From: Candidatus Levybacteria bacterium GW2011_GWA1_37_16
Lineage (GTDB): Bacteria; Patescibacteriota; Microgenomatia; Levybacterales; UBA12049
Assembly (NCBI GenBank): GCA_943354875.1
Contig: CALRDJ010000003.1
Span: 1-38,847 of the forward strand
Direction of reading: 5' to 3'
Length of the DNA: 38,847 nucleotides
The first letter of the stretch is position 1; each line of letters starts with the position of its first letter. Both the position numbers and the translations under genes were made by a program. Of the stretch, positions 10,494-19,481 are shown piece by piece. The notes beneath the pieces are model-generated. The model was not told where the DNA came from, did not search any database, and saw only the letters and a list, made by a program, of their open reading frames with translations.

Positions 10494-10702
10494 TATGCAA
10501 AACTGAACTGACTGCAAGAGAGTACTCTCTTCAAGCCACGTTTCATTCCTTTCACTATACCATGATCTTCAACCATCATGATGGTATATTCTGAACAACT
10601 AGGATTAAATCTGCATCCGCGAGAAACACCAAGTAGTTGGTGAAGAAGGGGAGATACGATAATTTTGTAAATGGTTAATGCCATAAGTAAAAGTTTTTTC
10701 AT
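10493..10702 (-). CDS. yidD: membrane protein insertion efficiency factor YidD
   Basis: 69 aa; GCRFNPSCSEYTIMMVEDHG. Confidence 0.93.
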   Translation of the reverse strand: MKKLLLMALTIYKIIVSPLLHQLLGVSRGCRFNPSCSEYTIMMVEDHGIVKGMKRGLKRVLSCSQFSFA

Positions 10703-10703
10703 G

Positions 10704-11021
10704 TTAGTTGATAAATTTTTGTACTTGTTCTCGTATGTTCTTATCTAGCACTTCTTTTTCCTGATCTAAGGCCTGTTTTTTGACGATAACTACCATGTCT
10801 CTTCCTGCATGTAGTCCTGTTTTAGCCAAGCACTCCCGAATTATCCGTTTTATCTTATTACGAATAACCGCTCTCATATCTACTTTTTTTGATACCACTA
10901 CGCTAAACCTACTGTGGACAGTATTGTTCATGCCAAGCTTTATAGTGAAAAACGGTGTTGAAAAAGAACGAGTGAGAGCAGGTCGAATATTTCGAGAAAG
11001 CCTATTTCCTTTTTTAAACAT
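10704..11021 (-). CDS. rnpA: ribonuclease P protein component
   Basis: 105 aa; VSKKVDMRAVIRNKIKRIIRECL; between rpmH and yidD. Confidence 0.93.
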   Translation of the reverse strand: MFKKGNRLSRNIRPALTRSFSTPFFTIKLGMNNTVHSRFSVVVSKKVDMRAVIRNKIKRIIRECLAKTGLHAGRDMVVIVKKQALDQEKEVLDKNIREQVQKFIN

Positions 11022-11155
11022 TAGATAGCCAGACGCACCCTTTTGGATGCTCGACGGCGCTTTATTACCTTTTGTCCGCTATGTGTTTTCATGCGAGACA
11101 TGAATCCATGCTTTCTCTTTCTCTTGGCTTTTTTTAACTTAATTGTTTTCCCCAT
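11021..11155 (-). CDS. rpmH: 50S ribosomal protein L34
   Basis: 44 aa MGKTIKLKKAKRKRKHGFMSRMKTHSGQKVIKRRRASKRVRLAI; start ATG at 11153-11155, ORF 5' extension rejected. Confidence 0.92.
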   Translation of the reverse strand: MGKTIKLKKAKRKRKHGFMSRMKTHSGQKVIKRRRASKRVRLAI

Positions 11156-11243
11156 ATGTGATAGTATACCAAAAATCACGCTCCCTGAAAAGAGCCGGAT
11201 GAGAAAAAAGGAAATTGACCTAGTTTTATCTCTTGACAAGAAG

Positions 11244-11252
11244 TTATCCACA
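11244..11252 (+). promoter_or_regulatory. consensus DnaA box TTATCCACA in the rpmH-dnaA divergent region, next to TTGACA (11233-11238)
   Basis: Exact TTATCCACA; TTGACA directly upstream. Confidence 0.75.
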
Positions 11253-11309
11253 TCGTTAAACTGCCTCTTACCACTAACTGCATTAGTATTATTTTTTAGA
11301 AAATCTTAT

Positions 11310-12653
11310 ATGGAAAAAGATCAAAAAAAACTCTGGGAAAATATCCTCGCAAGTCTTGAAACTGAAATTTCTCGAGCCAACTTCCTGACTCTTTTCAGAA
11401 ATACTTCTATTATTTCGCTCGACCAAGACTCAATTACCATTGCTGCGCAATCGTCTATGATTATCGATCTTATCCAAAAAAGATTCCTGGATACACTCAC
11501 TAAAACCATAGCGCAGCATGTCGGACATCCAGTACAAATTCTGTTTATTCCTAAAATAGTTTCTACTGTCCAGCCCGAGGACGATGATTCTCCGCTATTT
11601 GCTCAGGAGATCATAAGAACAAAATTACCCATTGGCCACCTCCCTCGTGTACGACCGGATTTTACCTTTCAAAACATTGCCGTATCATCAAGTAATCAGC
11701 TTGCATTCGTCTCCGCTACAACAGTTGCGAAAAACCCAGGATCCTCGTACAACCCGCTTTTCATTTATGGTCCTACCGGAGTAGGGAAGACCCATCTCAT
11801 GCAAGCGATTGCCAACGAAGTTTATTCCCAAGATCCAAATCGGAAAATAATTTATACAACGAGCGAGGAGTTTACGAATGAGGTGGTTGAGGCTATCAGA
11901 AGTAACCAAACACAAAACATGAAAAAGAGATTTCGCAACGCAGCGCTTCTTATCATTGATGACGTTCAGTTTCTCGCGGGGAAGGATAAAGTACAAGAAG
12001 AATTATTTCATACATTTAATATCCTCATGGATCATGGTGCACAAATCGTTCTCTCATCAGATCGCCCTCCACACGAAATTAAAAAACTAGAAGCGCGTTT
12101 ATCTTCTCGGTTTTCCGGAGGACTCACTGTCGACGTGGAAGAGCCAGACTTTGAGCTAAAAACCGCCATTCTACTCATCAAGGCGAAGAAGTTCGGGGTA
12201 GATCTACCCATAAATGTCGCCAAGATTATCGCAGAATCAGTTACGGATACGAGAACGCTTGAGGGAGTACTACTGCGAGTAATCACCGAGGCATCGTCCA
12301 TGGAAGGGGAGATCACCGAACAAATCGCTACTCGTGCATTGAACGGGAAAAAACCTGAACAAAATCATTTCCACGCAGACGATATCATCAAAAGCGTCTG
12401 TGAGTATTATGATGTAAAGCCCACGCAGATAAAAGGCCCCAAGCGTGATGCATCCCTAGTTCGAGCTCGACAAATAATTATGTACCTACTCAAGACTGAG
12501 CTAAAGCTTCCACTCGTCGAAATAGGAAACGCCCTTGGAGGTCGAGATCACACGACTATTATGTATGGTGTGGAAAAGATGGGAAAACTCGTACTAACAG
12601 ACGAGCGACTACATGAGGAAATCATGGGGATAACTAAAACGGTTCGGGGATAA
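11310..12653 (+). CDS. dnaA: chromosomal replication initiator DnaA
   Basis: MEKDQKKLWENILASLE... start at 11310; Walker A GPTGVGKTHL, LLIIDDVQFLAGK, C-terminal GGRDHTTIMYG. Confidence 0.97.
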   Translation: MEKDQKKLWENILASLETEISRANFLTLFRNTSIISLDQDSITIAAQSSMIIDLIQKRFLDTLTKTIAQHVGHPVQILFIPKIVSTVQPEDDDSPLFAQEIIRTKLPIGHLPRVRPDFTFQNIAVSSSNQLAFVSATTVAKNPGSSYNPLFIYGPTGVGKTHLMQAIANEVYSQDPNRKIIYTTSEEFTNEVVEAIRSNQTQNMKKRFRNAALLIIDDVQFLAGKDKVQEELFHTFNILMDHGAQIVLSSDRPPHEIKKLEARLSSRFSGGLTVDVEEPDFELKTAILLIKAKKFGVDLPINVAKIIAESVTDTRTLEGVLLRVITEASSMEGEITEQIATRALNGKKPEQNHFHADDIIKSVCEYYDVKPTQIKGPKRDASLVRARQIIMYLLKTELKLPLVEIGNALGGRDHTTIMYGVEKMGKLVLTDERLHEEIMGITKTVRG

Positions 12654-12851
12654 CTTGTTAACAATATTTAAAACCTTTGTTATAAACATGTTATACCCAA
12701 AGTTTTCCACTAGTTTTCTACATTAAAACATCTATGTTTAGACTATTAATCCAACCACTCTTGTATTTCTCCACTTTTCCCTATACACTACTACAACAAC
12801 AAATAGAATTATCTAAAGACAAAGACCGAGTTATAAAAACCATATAAATAT
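12654..12851. other. putative oriC (AT-rich dnaA-dnaN intergenic region)
   Basis: AT-rich spacer; palindrome TTGTTAACAA 12655-12664; near-consensus DnaA boxes TTATACCCA 12691-12699 and TTTTCCACT 12703-12711. Confidence 0.55.
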
Positions 12852-13970
12852 ATGAAAGTCTCGTTTTTATCAGAATCTATACAAAAAAGATTATCCCTCT
12901 TAAATCACGCAGTTTCTGCCAAAAGCCAACTACCGGTACTTTTAAACTTTCTTATAGAAACATCTGATGGGAAACTAAAAATTAGCGCTACTGATTTAGA
13001 AATAGGAATAGAAATATATATACCAACCACTATAGAGGAGGAGGGTGGAATTACTGTTCCCGCAAAAGTTTTTACTGAGCTCATCAACTCATTACCAGTA
13101 GGAAAGATAACTCTCCAAACAGAGGGTGGCTCACTAAAGGTAATCTCTTCTAGATCAGAGAGTATTTTTCAGACAATATCACAAGAGGATTTCCCAAAAC
13201 TCTATCAACAAAAGGGAGATAAGATAGCAGAGATTTCAGTTAAGGATCTTCATGACGAGTTTTTAAAAGTAGTATTCGCTGCAAGTCTCGATATAGCTCG
13301 TCCAGCATTGACTGGGGTACTTATGAAAAAAGAAGAGACAGGATTTCTTCTCGTAGCTACGGATGGCTATAGACTCTCACTTAAGCATTATAAGGCTGAG
13401 TCAGTCAGTAATTTAGAGAATGGCGCCTCATTTCTCATTCCCAGTAGGCTTATCAAGGAAGTTATAGGGTTGAAGGGGGAGGATGGGCCAGTTATTTTGT
13501 ATACTGCTAAGGAGAGTAATCAAGTGGTGTTTGAGCAAAAAGATGTACTGATAGTGGGTCGCTTGATCGAAGCAGAATTTCCGAGTTATGAACGTATTCT
13601 CCCTGAGGATTTTGCTACGAGAGTTATATTCGATAGGGGAGAGTTTCAATCTGCGGTAAAAACGAGTGCGATATTTGCGAGAGAAACTGCGAATATTATA
13701 AAAGTATCAGCACAGAAGGATAAATTGGTACTATCTGCGAATACCCCGTCTGTCGGGAGTAATTCTGTGGAAATAGAAGTGAAGCAATCAGGTGAGGAGA
13801 ATGAGATTGCGTTTAATGCTCGCTATGTACTTGACATGCTCTCTATTATTACTGAAAATGAAATGGTGTTTGAGATGACAGGACCATTAAACCCTGGAGT
13901 GTTTAAAATAGCAAGCGATCCTTCGTATCTTCATATAATCATGCCGATTCGTATACAAACAGAAAAGTAG
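12852..13970 (+). CDS. dnaN: DNA polymerase III subunit beta (sliding clamp)
   Basis: 372 aa; MKVSFLSESIQKRL..., ATDGYRLSL, YLHIIMPIRI C-terminus. Confidence 0.97.
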   Translation: MKVSFLSESIQKRLSLLNHAVSAKSQLPVLLNFLIETSDGKLKISATDLEIGIEIYIPTTIEEEGGITVPAKVFTELINSLPVGKITLQTEGGSLKVISSRSESIFQTISQEDFPKLYQQKGDKIAEISVKDLHDEFLKVVFAASLDIARPALTGVLMKKEETGFLLVATDGYRLSLKHYKAESVSNLENGASFLIPSRLIKEVIGLKGEDGPVILYTAKESNQVVFEQKDVLIVGRLIEAEFPSYERILPEDFATRVIFDRGEFQSAVKTSAIFARETANIIKVSAQKDKLVLSANTPSVGSNSVEIEVKQSGEENEIAFNARYVLDMLSIITENEMVFEMTGPLNPGVFKIASDPSYLHIIMPIRIQTEK

Positions 13971-13983
13971 GGAGGTATTGAAT

Positions 13984-15142
13984 ATGCCAATTCCTTGGCA
14001 CGAGAATATCACGAGGAGACAGATAATTGGTACTTTTTTTATTACAAGCACCACTCCTAGCTTCTTGTGATTCATCTATGCCCCAAGCACCTCCTAGAGA
14101 AAAGGCTAGAAATATTCGCTCACCAGAACTTGAAGGCGTATTTTTGCCGGGCGATATATATCGACATAAAAATGGGTTTTATTTACCCAAGAATGGCGCT
14201 TACTACAAATTTGAACCAGAGGAATTTGAGCAGTACAAGAAGAATACGTTGTTTCAGGATTATGGAAGAAGAGCTTTTAATATCGATAGAATTTCCAGAA
14301 CAGTAGTACCAATTGGTGATATACAAGAGAACCAGATAGATAACACTGGAAACTTTAAGGTAGCCAAGCCACGTGGTGGAATAGATAATGCATTCTCCTC
14401 AGGATTTCTAGATGATGCGGTCGTTCTTCTACCCTATGACAGAATACTCCTCAATGAAACGTTTGAAACACTAAAACAGGAGTTGGGTGGATCGGGGTGG
14501 GATAGGGCTCTGGATACGGTACATTTTACTCATAGATTTGAAGACTCGGTTGTTAAGGAATATGAGTCGAAAGACACAGCGGTTTCCATACAGACAAGTT
14601 TTAAAAAAGCAGACGTGTTTATAGATAGGTTTGTTCGAGATCACCCACTGGTGCAGTTGAATGGCGTGGGACATAGTCTAGGTGGCTTGATCGTTTTACG
14701 AATGGCCATGAGGCATCCTGGTGTGTTTAATAGTGTTTCTGTTTTGGCGTGTCCTGCATATGGCATAGAGCCCACTGAGGAGATGGAGAAATTAATTACG
14801 GTGGTGCATGGACTTCTGAAAGCAAAAGGAATAGAAGAGGAATTGTCTCAGAGCCTGCTTGAGTTGTGGGGTGATGCGGATTACAGAAAAAAGCTCGACA
14901 CGTTTACGGAGAGCTTTACTAAAGCTGGGAGGAGACTAACAAGTGTTTTCGTGGAGAACGATAGAATCAGTACAAAGAAAAACGCCACACTTAAGGGAGC
15001 TGAAAATATTGAATTATCACGATCTAGTTTTTCAGACTCTATTACTGACCCGTTTGGCTTAAAGGCTCACGGGAGACCACTCAGAGAGCCTGCCTCTATA
15101 GAGGCGATTGTCAGAAGCATTGGAAAGAATCCGAGACTATAG
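13984..15142 (+). CDS. predicted secreted lipoprotein, alpha/beta hydrolase (lipase-like); frame interrupted at T7 14034-14040
   Basis: ORF 14027..15142 has nucleophile motif GVGHSLGGLIV and lipobox LLASC; strong SD GGGAGGT (13970-13976) plus ATG 13984 with MPIPWHENITRRQIIGTF lies in another frame, joined if one T is skipped. Confidence 0.7.
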
Positions 15143-15164
15143 TTATCTCTCTGTCTGATAATAG

Positions 15165-16790
15165 TTAAGGATTTAAGATGGACTTCATGAATTGATAATG
15201 GAGCGGAGCGCGACCTTGGCCAAATGGATATAAGCTTTGTTTTTTCGGACAGCTATTCACGATAACTTGTTCAGGAAATAGGTTTATAAAATAAGAGACA
15301 GATTCTGCAAAGTCCTCATCCACATTGCAATCACCATATCCAGTTAGTCCTCCCTCCTTGCTTCTGATTTCCGAAATCTTGCCATAGACTGCTTTTCTCG
15401 GACTACCAGCTGGTCCATGGATGACATGTCCGAGTTCATGAATGATTATTGCCTTAAATAGCGTTTCATTTGCAGTACTGGCACCAGGAGATGTATTTAC
15501 GGTCACCTCCGGTGGATTTTTCCAATTAAATGTTTCAGTGGTTCTTCCTGAATCAGGCAGTATTTTAATGGGTAAGCCACTCCCTGCTTCTTTTAAAAGC
15601 GGAAAGAATTGTGGTGCGACACTTTTCGCATTTCCAAAAGATTCATAGGACCACCTGAGCACTTCAAGACTAAAATCCGTGGCCATATCGATGTTGAACT
15701 GGTCAAGGATTTGTTTGCGTACTGTTGCAAGGTCATTACCTACCGGAGGGACTGTTCCCGATGGAGTGACAGCGGTTAATACGCATGCATGTATGCCAGC
15801 ATACAAGTCATTGCCATAGCTATATGGACCCGAAGTGCATCCCCCTGGTCCATATAGTGAACATCCGTAATAACTTCTTGCTACGGCCTGCATCACATCT
15901 TTGTTGCTGGTCCAGGACGGATCCCATTTAGTACCATCACCATATCCGCCAAATACCGGATAGCTGATTTTTTTTAGGATAAACCCCGTGGCGATCGTGA
16001 TACTGTTTTTTAGGTTACACATGTCAGCTTCAGTCAGTTGTTCCGGGGTTTTGCCGATCATGCGAGCACCGTTTCCCACAGCTCCTCCGTCGTATGCCCC
16101 TACATCTTCAAAGGGTGGAATTGCCTTGCTCGTTCCCCTTAGTCGTGCGTATAGCACATCATGAATCTGCTTCGGTGGCTGTATTTGCATAAGACCGAGG
16201 GCGCCTGTTCCGCTTATGGCGCAGCCAATGCCTGATAGTTCTTCGTCAGCGATTCCTGCGATACTGGGAGATTCTACTCGAGCAATAGCAGCCACCACCT
16301 GTGGGGGAACAGAGGAGAGGGTAGATGCTTCTTGAAAATAGCTCAGGAGCGTAGGGCTTTTATACAGAGCTGTGGTTGGCGATTGATCGCTTCTGGTAAA
16401 CGCACAGGAAGCTAAGTTTCCAGTATATGTTGCGGGTGTTCCTGACGGGATTGTTCCACCAATTGCCGTACCTCCTGGTGTTGGTGTGTCAGATGGTTTG
16501 GTTTCTCCTCCAGAGCTCAGGACTAAAAAAAGAGTTCCGATGATAATACCAATGACTACTAGAACAGGAATAAGTTCGAAAAAGATAACTCTTCCCGCTA
16601 GTTTTTTCGCCACCGATCCAGCGACTTGTTTCTCTACTTCATCGGTTGCTTTCTTTTTCGCAAAGCGTCCTGCAATATTTCTCATCGCAGCGTTTCCTGC
16701 TTGATTTGCAACGGGATTAGAAGATGACCCCGACTGGGGAGCTTGTTGCTGGGGCTGTTCTGGTTCTTGTTCTTGTTCTTGTTCGTCCAT
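15165..16790 (-). CDS. membrane-anchored lytic transglycosylase-like protein with C-terminal HExxH metallopeptidase-like domain
   Basis: 541 aa; TM VIFFELIPVLVVIGIIIGTLFLVL; VAAIARVESPS...GALGLMQIQPP (SLT-like); IIIHELGHVIHG with downstream EDFAES. Confidence 0.75.
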   Translation of the reverse strand: MDEQEQEQEPEQPQQQAPQSGSSSNPVANQAGNAAMRNIAGRFAKKKATDEVEKQVAGSVAKKLAGRVIFFELIPVLVVIGIIIGTLFLVLSSGGETKPSDTPTPGGTAIGGTIPSGTPATYTGNLASCAFTRSDQSPTTALYKSPTLLSYFQEASTLSSVPPQVVAAIARVESPSIAGIADEELSGIGCAISGTGALGLMQIQPPKQIHDVLYARLRGTSKAIPPFEDVGAYDGGAVGNGARMIGKTPEQLTEADMCNLKNSITIATGFILKKISYPVFGGYGDGTKWDPSWTSNKDVMQAVARSYYGCSLYGPGGCTSGPYSYGNDLYAGIHACVLTAVTPSGTVPPVGNDLATVRKQILDQFNIDMATDFSLEVLRWSYESFGNAKSVAPQFFPLLKEAGSGLPIKILPDSGRTTETFNWKNPPEVTVNTSPGASTANETLFKAIIIHELGHVIHGPAGSPRKAVYGKISEIRSKEGGLTGYGDCNVDEDFAESVSYFINLFPEQVIVNSCPKKQSLYPFGQGRAPLHYQFMKSILNP

Positions 16791-16798
16791 AGCTCATA

Positions 16799-18805
16799 TT
16801 ATGGTGTTGCCGGTGACAAAGGTGATGGATTTGTAGTTGCGACTGGGGTAACAGGCGAGACTGGAAGCACAGGAATTGGCGCTGAGACAGGAGCCATAGG
16901 TGTCTGAGTGGGTGGTGCGGGTGGAGTGGGCGCAGCTGTGATGGGTTGAGCTACTGGTTCCTGACGCGCCATAGCCTGTTGACGGGCTAAAACTTCCTGA
17001 GGATTTGAGGTGATAAGCTCATGCTCAAAGGGCGCTGCGATAACCTTCATCGCCACATGGTTTTGTCCTGCGAAAAATAGTCCTTCTCCGATGTCGGCAG
17101 AAAGGAGAAGAGCTTTCTCTCCTTCTGAGAGAAAAAAGGTTTTCGTAATCATGTCCACCTCTGCGGCTCCCTGCTTTAGCAGGACTTGAATAGACGAGTT
17201 GGTGAGGACCGCCTTACCATAATCAGTAGAAAGGAAATCCTCTACGTCTTGGGTCGCTGTAGTGAGTCCCAGATAGTACTTACGAGCCCTCTTGGCTATG
17301 CTGTAAACGAATGATGCGCTGTCTTCATATTTCATCATGTACCACGCTTCGTCTAGAATAAGCAGTCTTTTTTTCAGTGTTTTTCGAACTCGTGTCCACA
17401 CGAAATCCAGAATTATATGCATGGCAATTGGTCGTAATTCTTCTTCGAGTCCTCGAATGGAGAAGACAGTAAATGGATTGGTAATATTGAAGTTAGACTG
17501 CTGATTAAAAATACCATTTAAGCTCCCCTTTATAAACTTTTCGAGTCGCAGTGCGAGTTCTTTGGCAGCAGGATCTTCTGTTCCCAGGAGTGTTTTGTAC
17601 AGGTCCTCCATAAGCGGTGCGGGTTGTTTTTGGGTCGCAGGATCTGTCGTAATGCCTTTTTGGCGATACGTCTCCATAAGCGCTCGATCTAATATGGCGT
17701 CGTGTGAGGCATCAAGTTCTCCCATAATGATGCGAAGGAGTCCGTGGAGAGAGAGGATTTTTAGTCCGAGCTCGTTTTCTCCTTCTTCATAGAGACCAGA
17801 CAGATCAAACGGATTGATCTTTATCGGAGAGTTGGAGGTAAATGATACATATTCTCCGCCAACAGTCTTGGCTAATGTTTCATATTCCCCTTCGGGGTCG
17901 ACTATGATCACCTCTGCGCCAAACATAAATTGTCGCATAGCCTCCAGTTTTATAAGAAATGATTTTCCAGAGCCTGATTTTCCGAGGACTACCTCGTTTG
18001 CGTTTTCCAGGGAAAATCGGTCAAAGATGACCAGTGAATTATTTTGCTGGTTAATACCATAGAGCACTCCTTTGTCTTGGGTCAGGGTGGCTGAGGTAAA
18101 TGGAAAAGTAGATGCGAGTGACGTCGTGTCCATATTTCGGGTGATAAAGAGCTTATCTTGTCCGGTAGGCACGGTGGATTTAAATCCTTCTTCCATTTGG
18201 AGTGTGGCTGTTTTGGCTGTCATGAGAAGTGATCCAAGCGTTGCCTGTAGTCTTCTCGTGGAATCTTCGAGGTCTCCATCGGTGTCGGCCGAAATAGTAA
18301 GGTACAGACTGAATTGGTAAAATCGTTCTACGCCCTTTGCTAGTTCTCCTTGGAGCGCAAGTGCGTCCTCCAGCGCTGCGGTGACTTTCGGATCCAAGAC
18401 TTGGTTGTGTTCGACCTGAGACGAGACGGTTGCTTCCATTTCTGCAATTTTTCGCCGTAAGTCTGAAAGGACATCGCTTGAGGTCGTAGGATAAATAAAC
18501 ATAGAGATATCCATGGTATGGTCAAAATCTATGATCGGCTGAAGCCAGTTCGCTGACACATATCGTGGATAGTCGACGACGAACAGCGTTTTAAAGAACT
18601 GTTCACCGACGCGAATAAAGCGAAAGTCTACTTCTATCGACGATGGTGCTATAACATCTGCCAGAGAAACCATGCCTTTTTCAAGAGCTGCGAGCTGTGT
18701 GGCTCCTTGGGCTGCTTGCTCAGTTGGCGACTTGGGCTTCAGTGTGCCCGGTTGGACATTCTCTGTCATGGTCGGCGTAGTTACTTTTTTGCCAAAGCCA
18801 AACAT
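16799..18805 (-). CDS. type IV secretion ATPase VirB4/TraC-like
   Basis: 668 aa; Walker A VLGKSGSGKSFLIK, Walker B RLLILDEAWYMM; start overlaps upstream stop (TAATG). Confidence 0.9.
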   Translation of the reverse strand: MFGFGKKVTTPTMTENVQPGTLKPKSPTEQAAQGATQLAALEKGMVSLADVIAPSSIEVDFRFIRVGEQFFKTLFVVDYPRYVSANWLQPIIDFDHTMDISMFIYPTTSSDVLSDLRRKIAEMEATVSSQVEHNQVLDPKVTAALEDALALQGELAKGVERFYQFSLYLTISADTDGDLEDSTRRLQATLGSLLMTAKTATLQMEEGFKSTVPTGQDKLFITRNMDTTSLASTFPFTSATLTQDKGVLYGINQQNNSLVIFDRFSLENANEVVLGKSGSGKSFLIKLEAMRQFMFGAEVIIVDPEGEYETLAKTVGGEYVSFTSNSPIKINPFDLSGLYEEGENELGLKILSLHGLLRIIMGELDASHDAILDRALMETYRQKGITTDPATQKQPAPLMEDLYKTLLGTEDPAAKELALRLEKFIKGSLNGIFNQQSNFNITNPFTVFSIRGLEEELRPIAMHIILDFVWTRVRKTLKKRLLILDEAWYMMKYEDSASFVYSIAKRARKYYLGLTTATQDVEDFLSTDYGKAVLTNSSIQVLLKQGAAEVDMITKTFFLSEGEKALLLSADIGEGLFFAGQNHVAMKVIAAPFEHELITSNPQEVLARQQAMARQEPVAQPITAAPTPPAPPTQTPMAPVSAPIPVLPVSPVTPVATTNPSPLSPATP

Positions 18806-19479
18806 TACCTCGTCCCTCCTATAATTGCGGTATTTGTAGAAGCGCTTATTTGGTTGGATCCTAGAGGGTTATATACGTCATACAGGACTCGTGCTAAATC
18901 TTCTTTTTCTAGTACTTTTGCTCGCAAGCCAAGTCTTCCCAGCTGATTGAGTATTCCGTCAGCCTTCGTATGAAGAACAGTCTTAGCGCTCTCCATTTGG
19001 CTCGATCCGGAAGATTTTTTTACTGATGCCTGAACATTTGCCAATCCTTTTTCCAGCGGTGAGTAGGGAACTACGATATAAAAACTCTTATCCAGTACGG
19101 TGTTTACTTTTACGAGTTCTTGTACGAAATCACGGTAAAGTTTTATTTGTGCTATGAGAAGGCCATTTTGTACTTCGTTTAGCCCTGGATGCAGGAGTTG
19201 TGGGTTATTTATTTGATGCGTCAAATTATTTACATATGATGAGATATCTATTTTTTTATTTCGGATAACGAGCTGAATAGAAAAAGAGAGTGAATTGAGA
19301 AAGCTGGCATACCCATAGATTTTCGCATCTTGCTCATCTCGCGATAGGAGCGCGAAGTTAGTAGCTTGGACTTCGATGATAAGACAGCCATTCCCGTTTT
19401 TTAGCAGTACGACGTTTTCTGAGATGTCAGCAATTTCGGTGAACTTCTGTGTGGATCCTGATTTAGTTTTGTTTGGCAT
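18805..19479 (-). CDS. TraC-like T4SS-associated protein
   Basis: 224 aa between PrgI-type and VirB4 genes, coupled to both; FTEIADISENVVLLKNGNGCLIIEV. Confidence 0.65.
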   Translation of the reverse strand: MPNKTKSGSTQKFTEIADISENVVLLKNGNGCLIIEVQATNFALLSRDEQDAKIYGYASFLNSLSFSIQLVIRNKKIDISSYVNNLTHQINNPQLLHPGLNEVQNGLLIAQIKLYRDFVQELVKVNTVLDKSFYIVVPYSPLEKGLANVQASVKKSSGSSQMESAKTVLHTKADGILNQLGRLGLRAKVLEKEDLARVLYDVYNPLGSNQISASTNTAIIGGTR

Positions 19480-19481
19480 GC

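Noticed and set aside
11043-11309. N-terminal extension of DnaA ORF
   Set aside because: Runs antisense through rpmH; MEKDQKKLWENIL at 11310 is the normal DnaA start.
16750-16785. GAACAA hexamer repeat (EQEQEQEPEQ) as phase-variation tract
   Set aside because: Six-nt units do not change frame and the run is short; low-complexity linker is sufficient.
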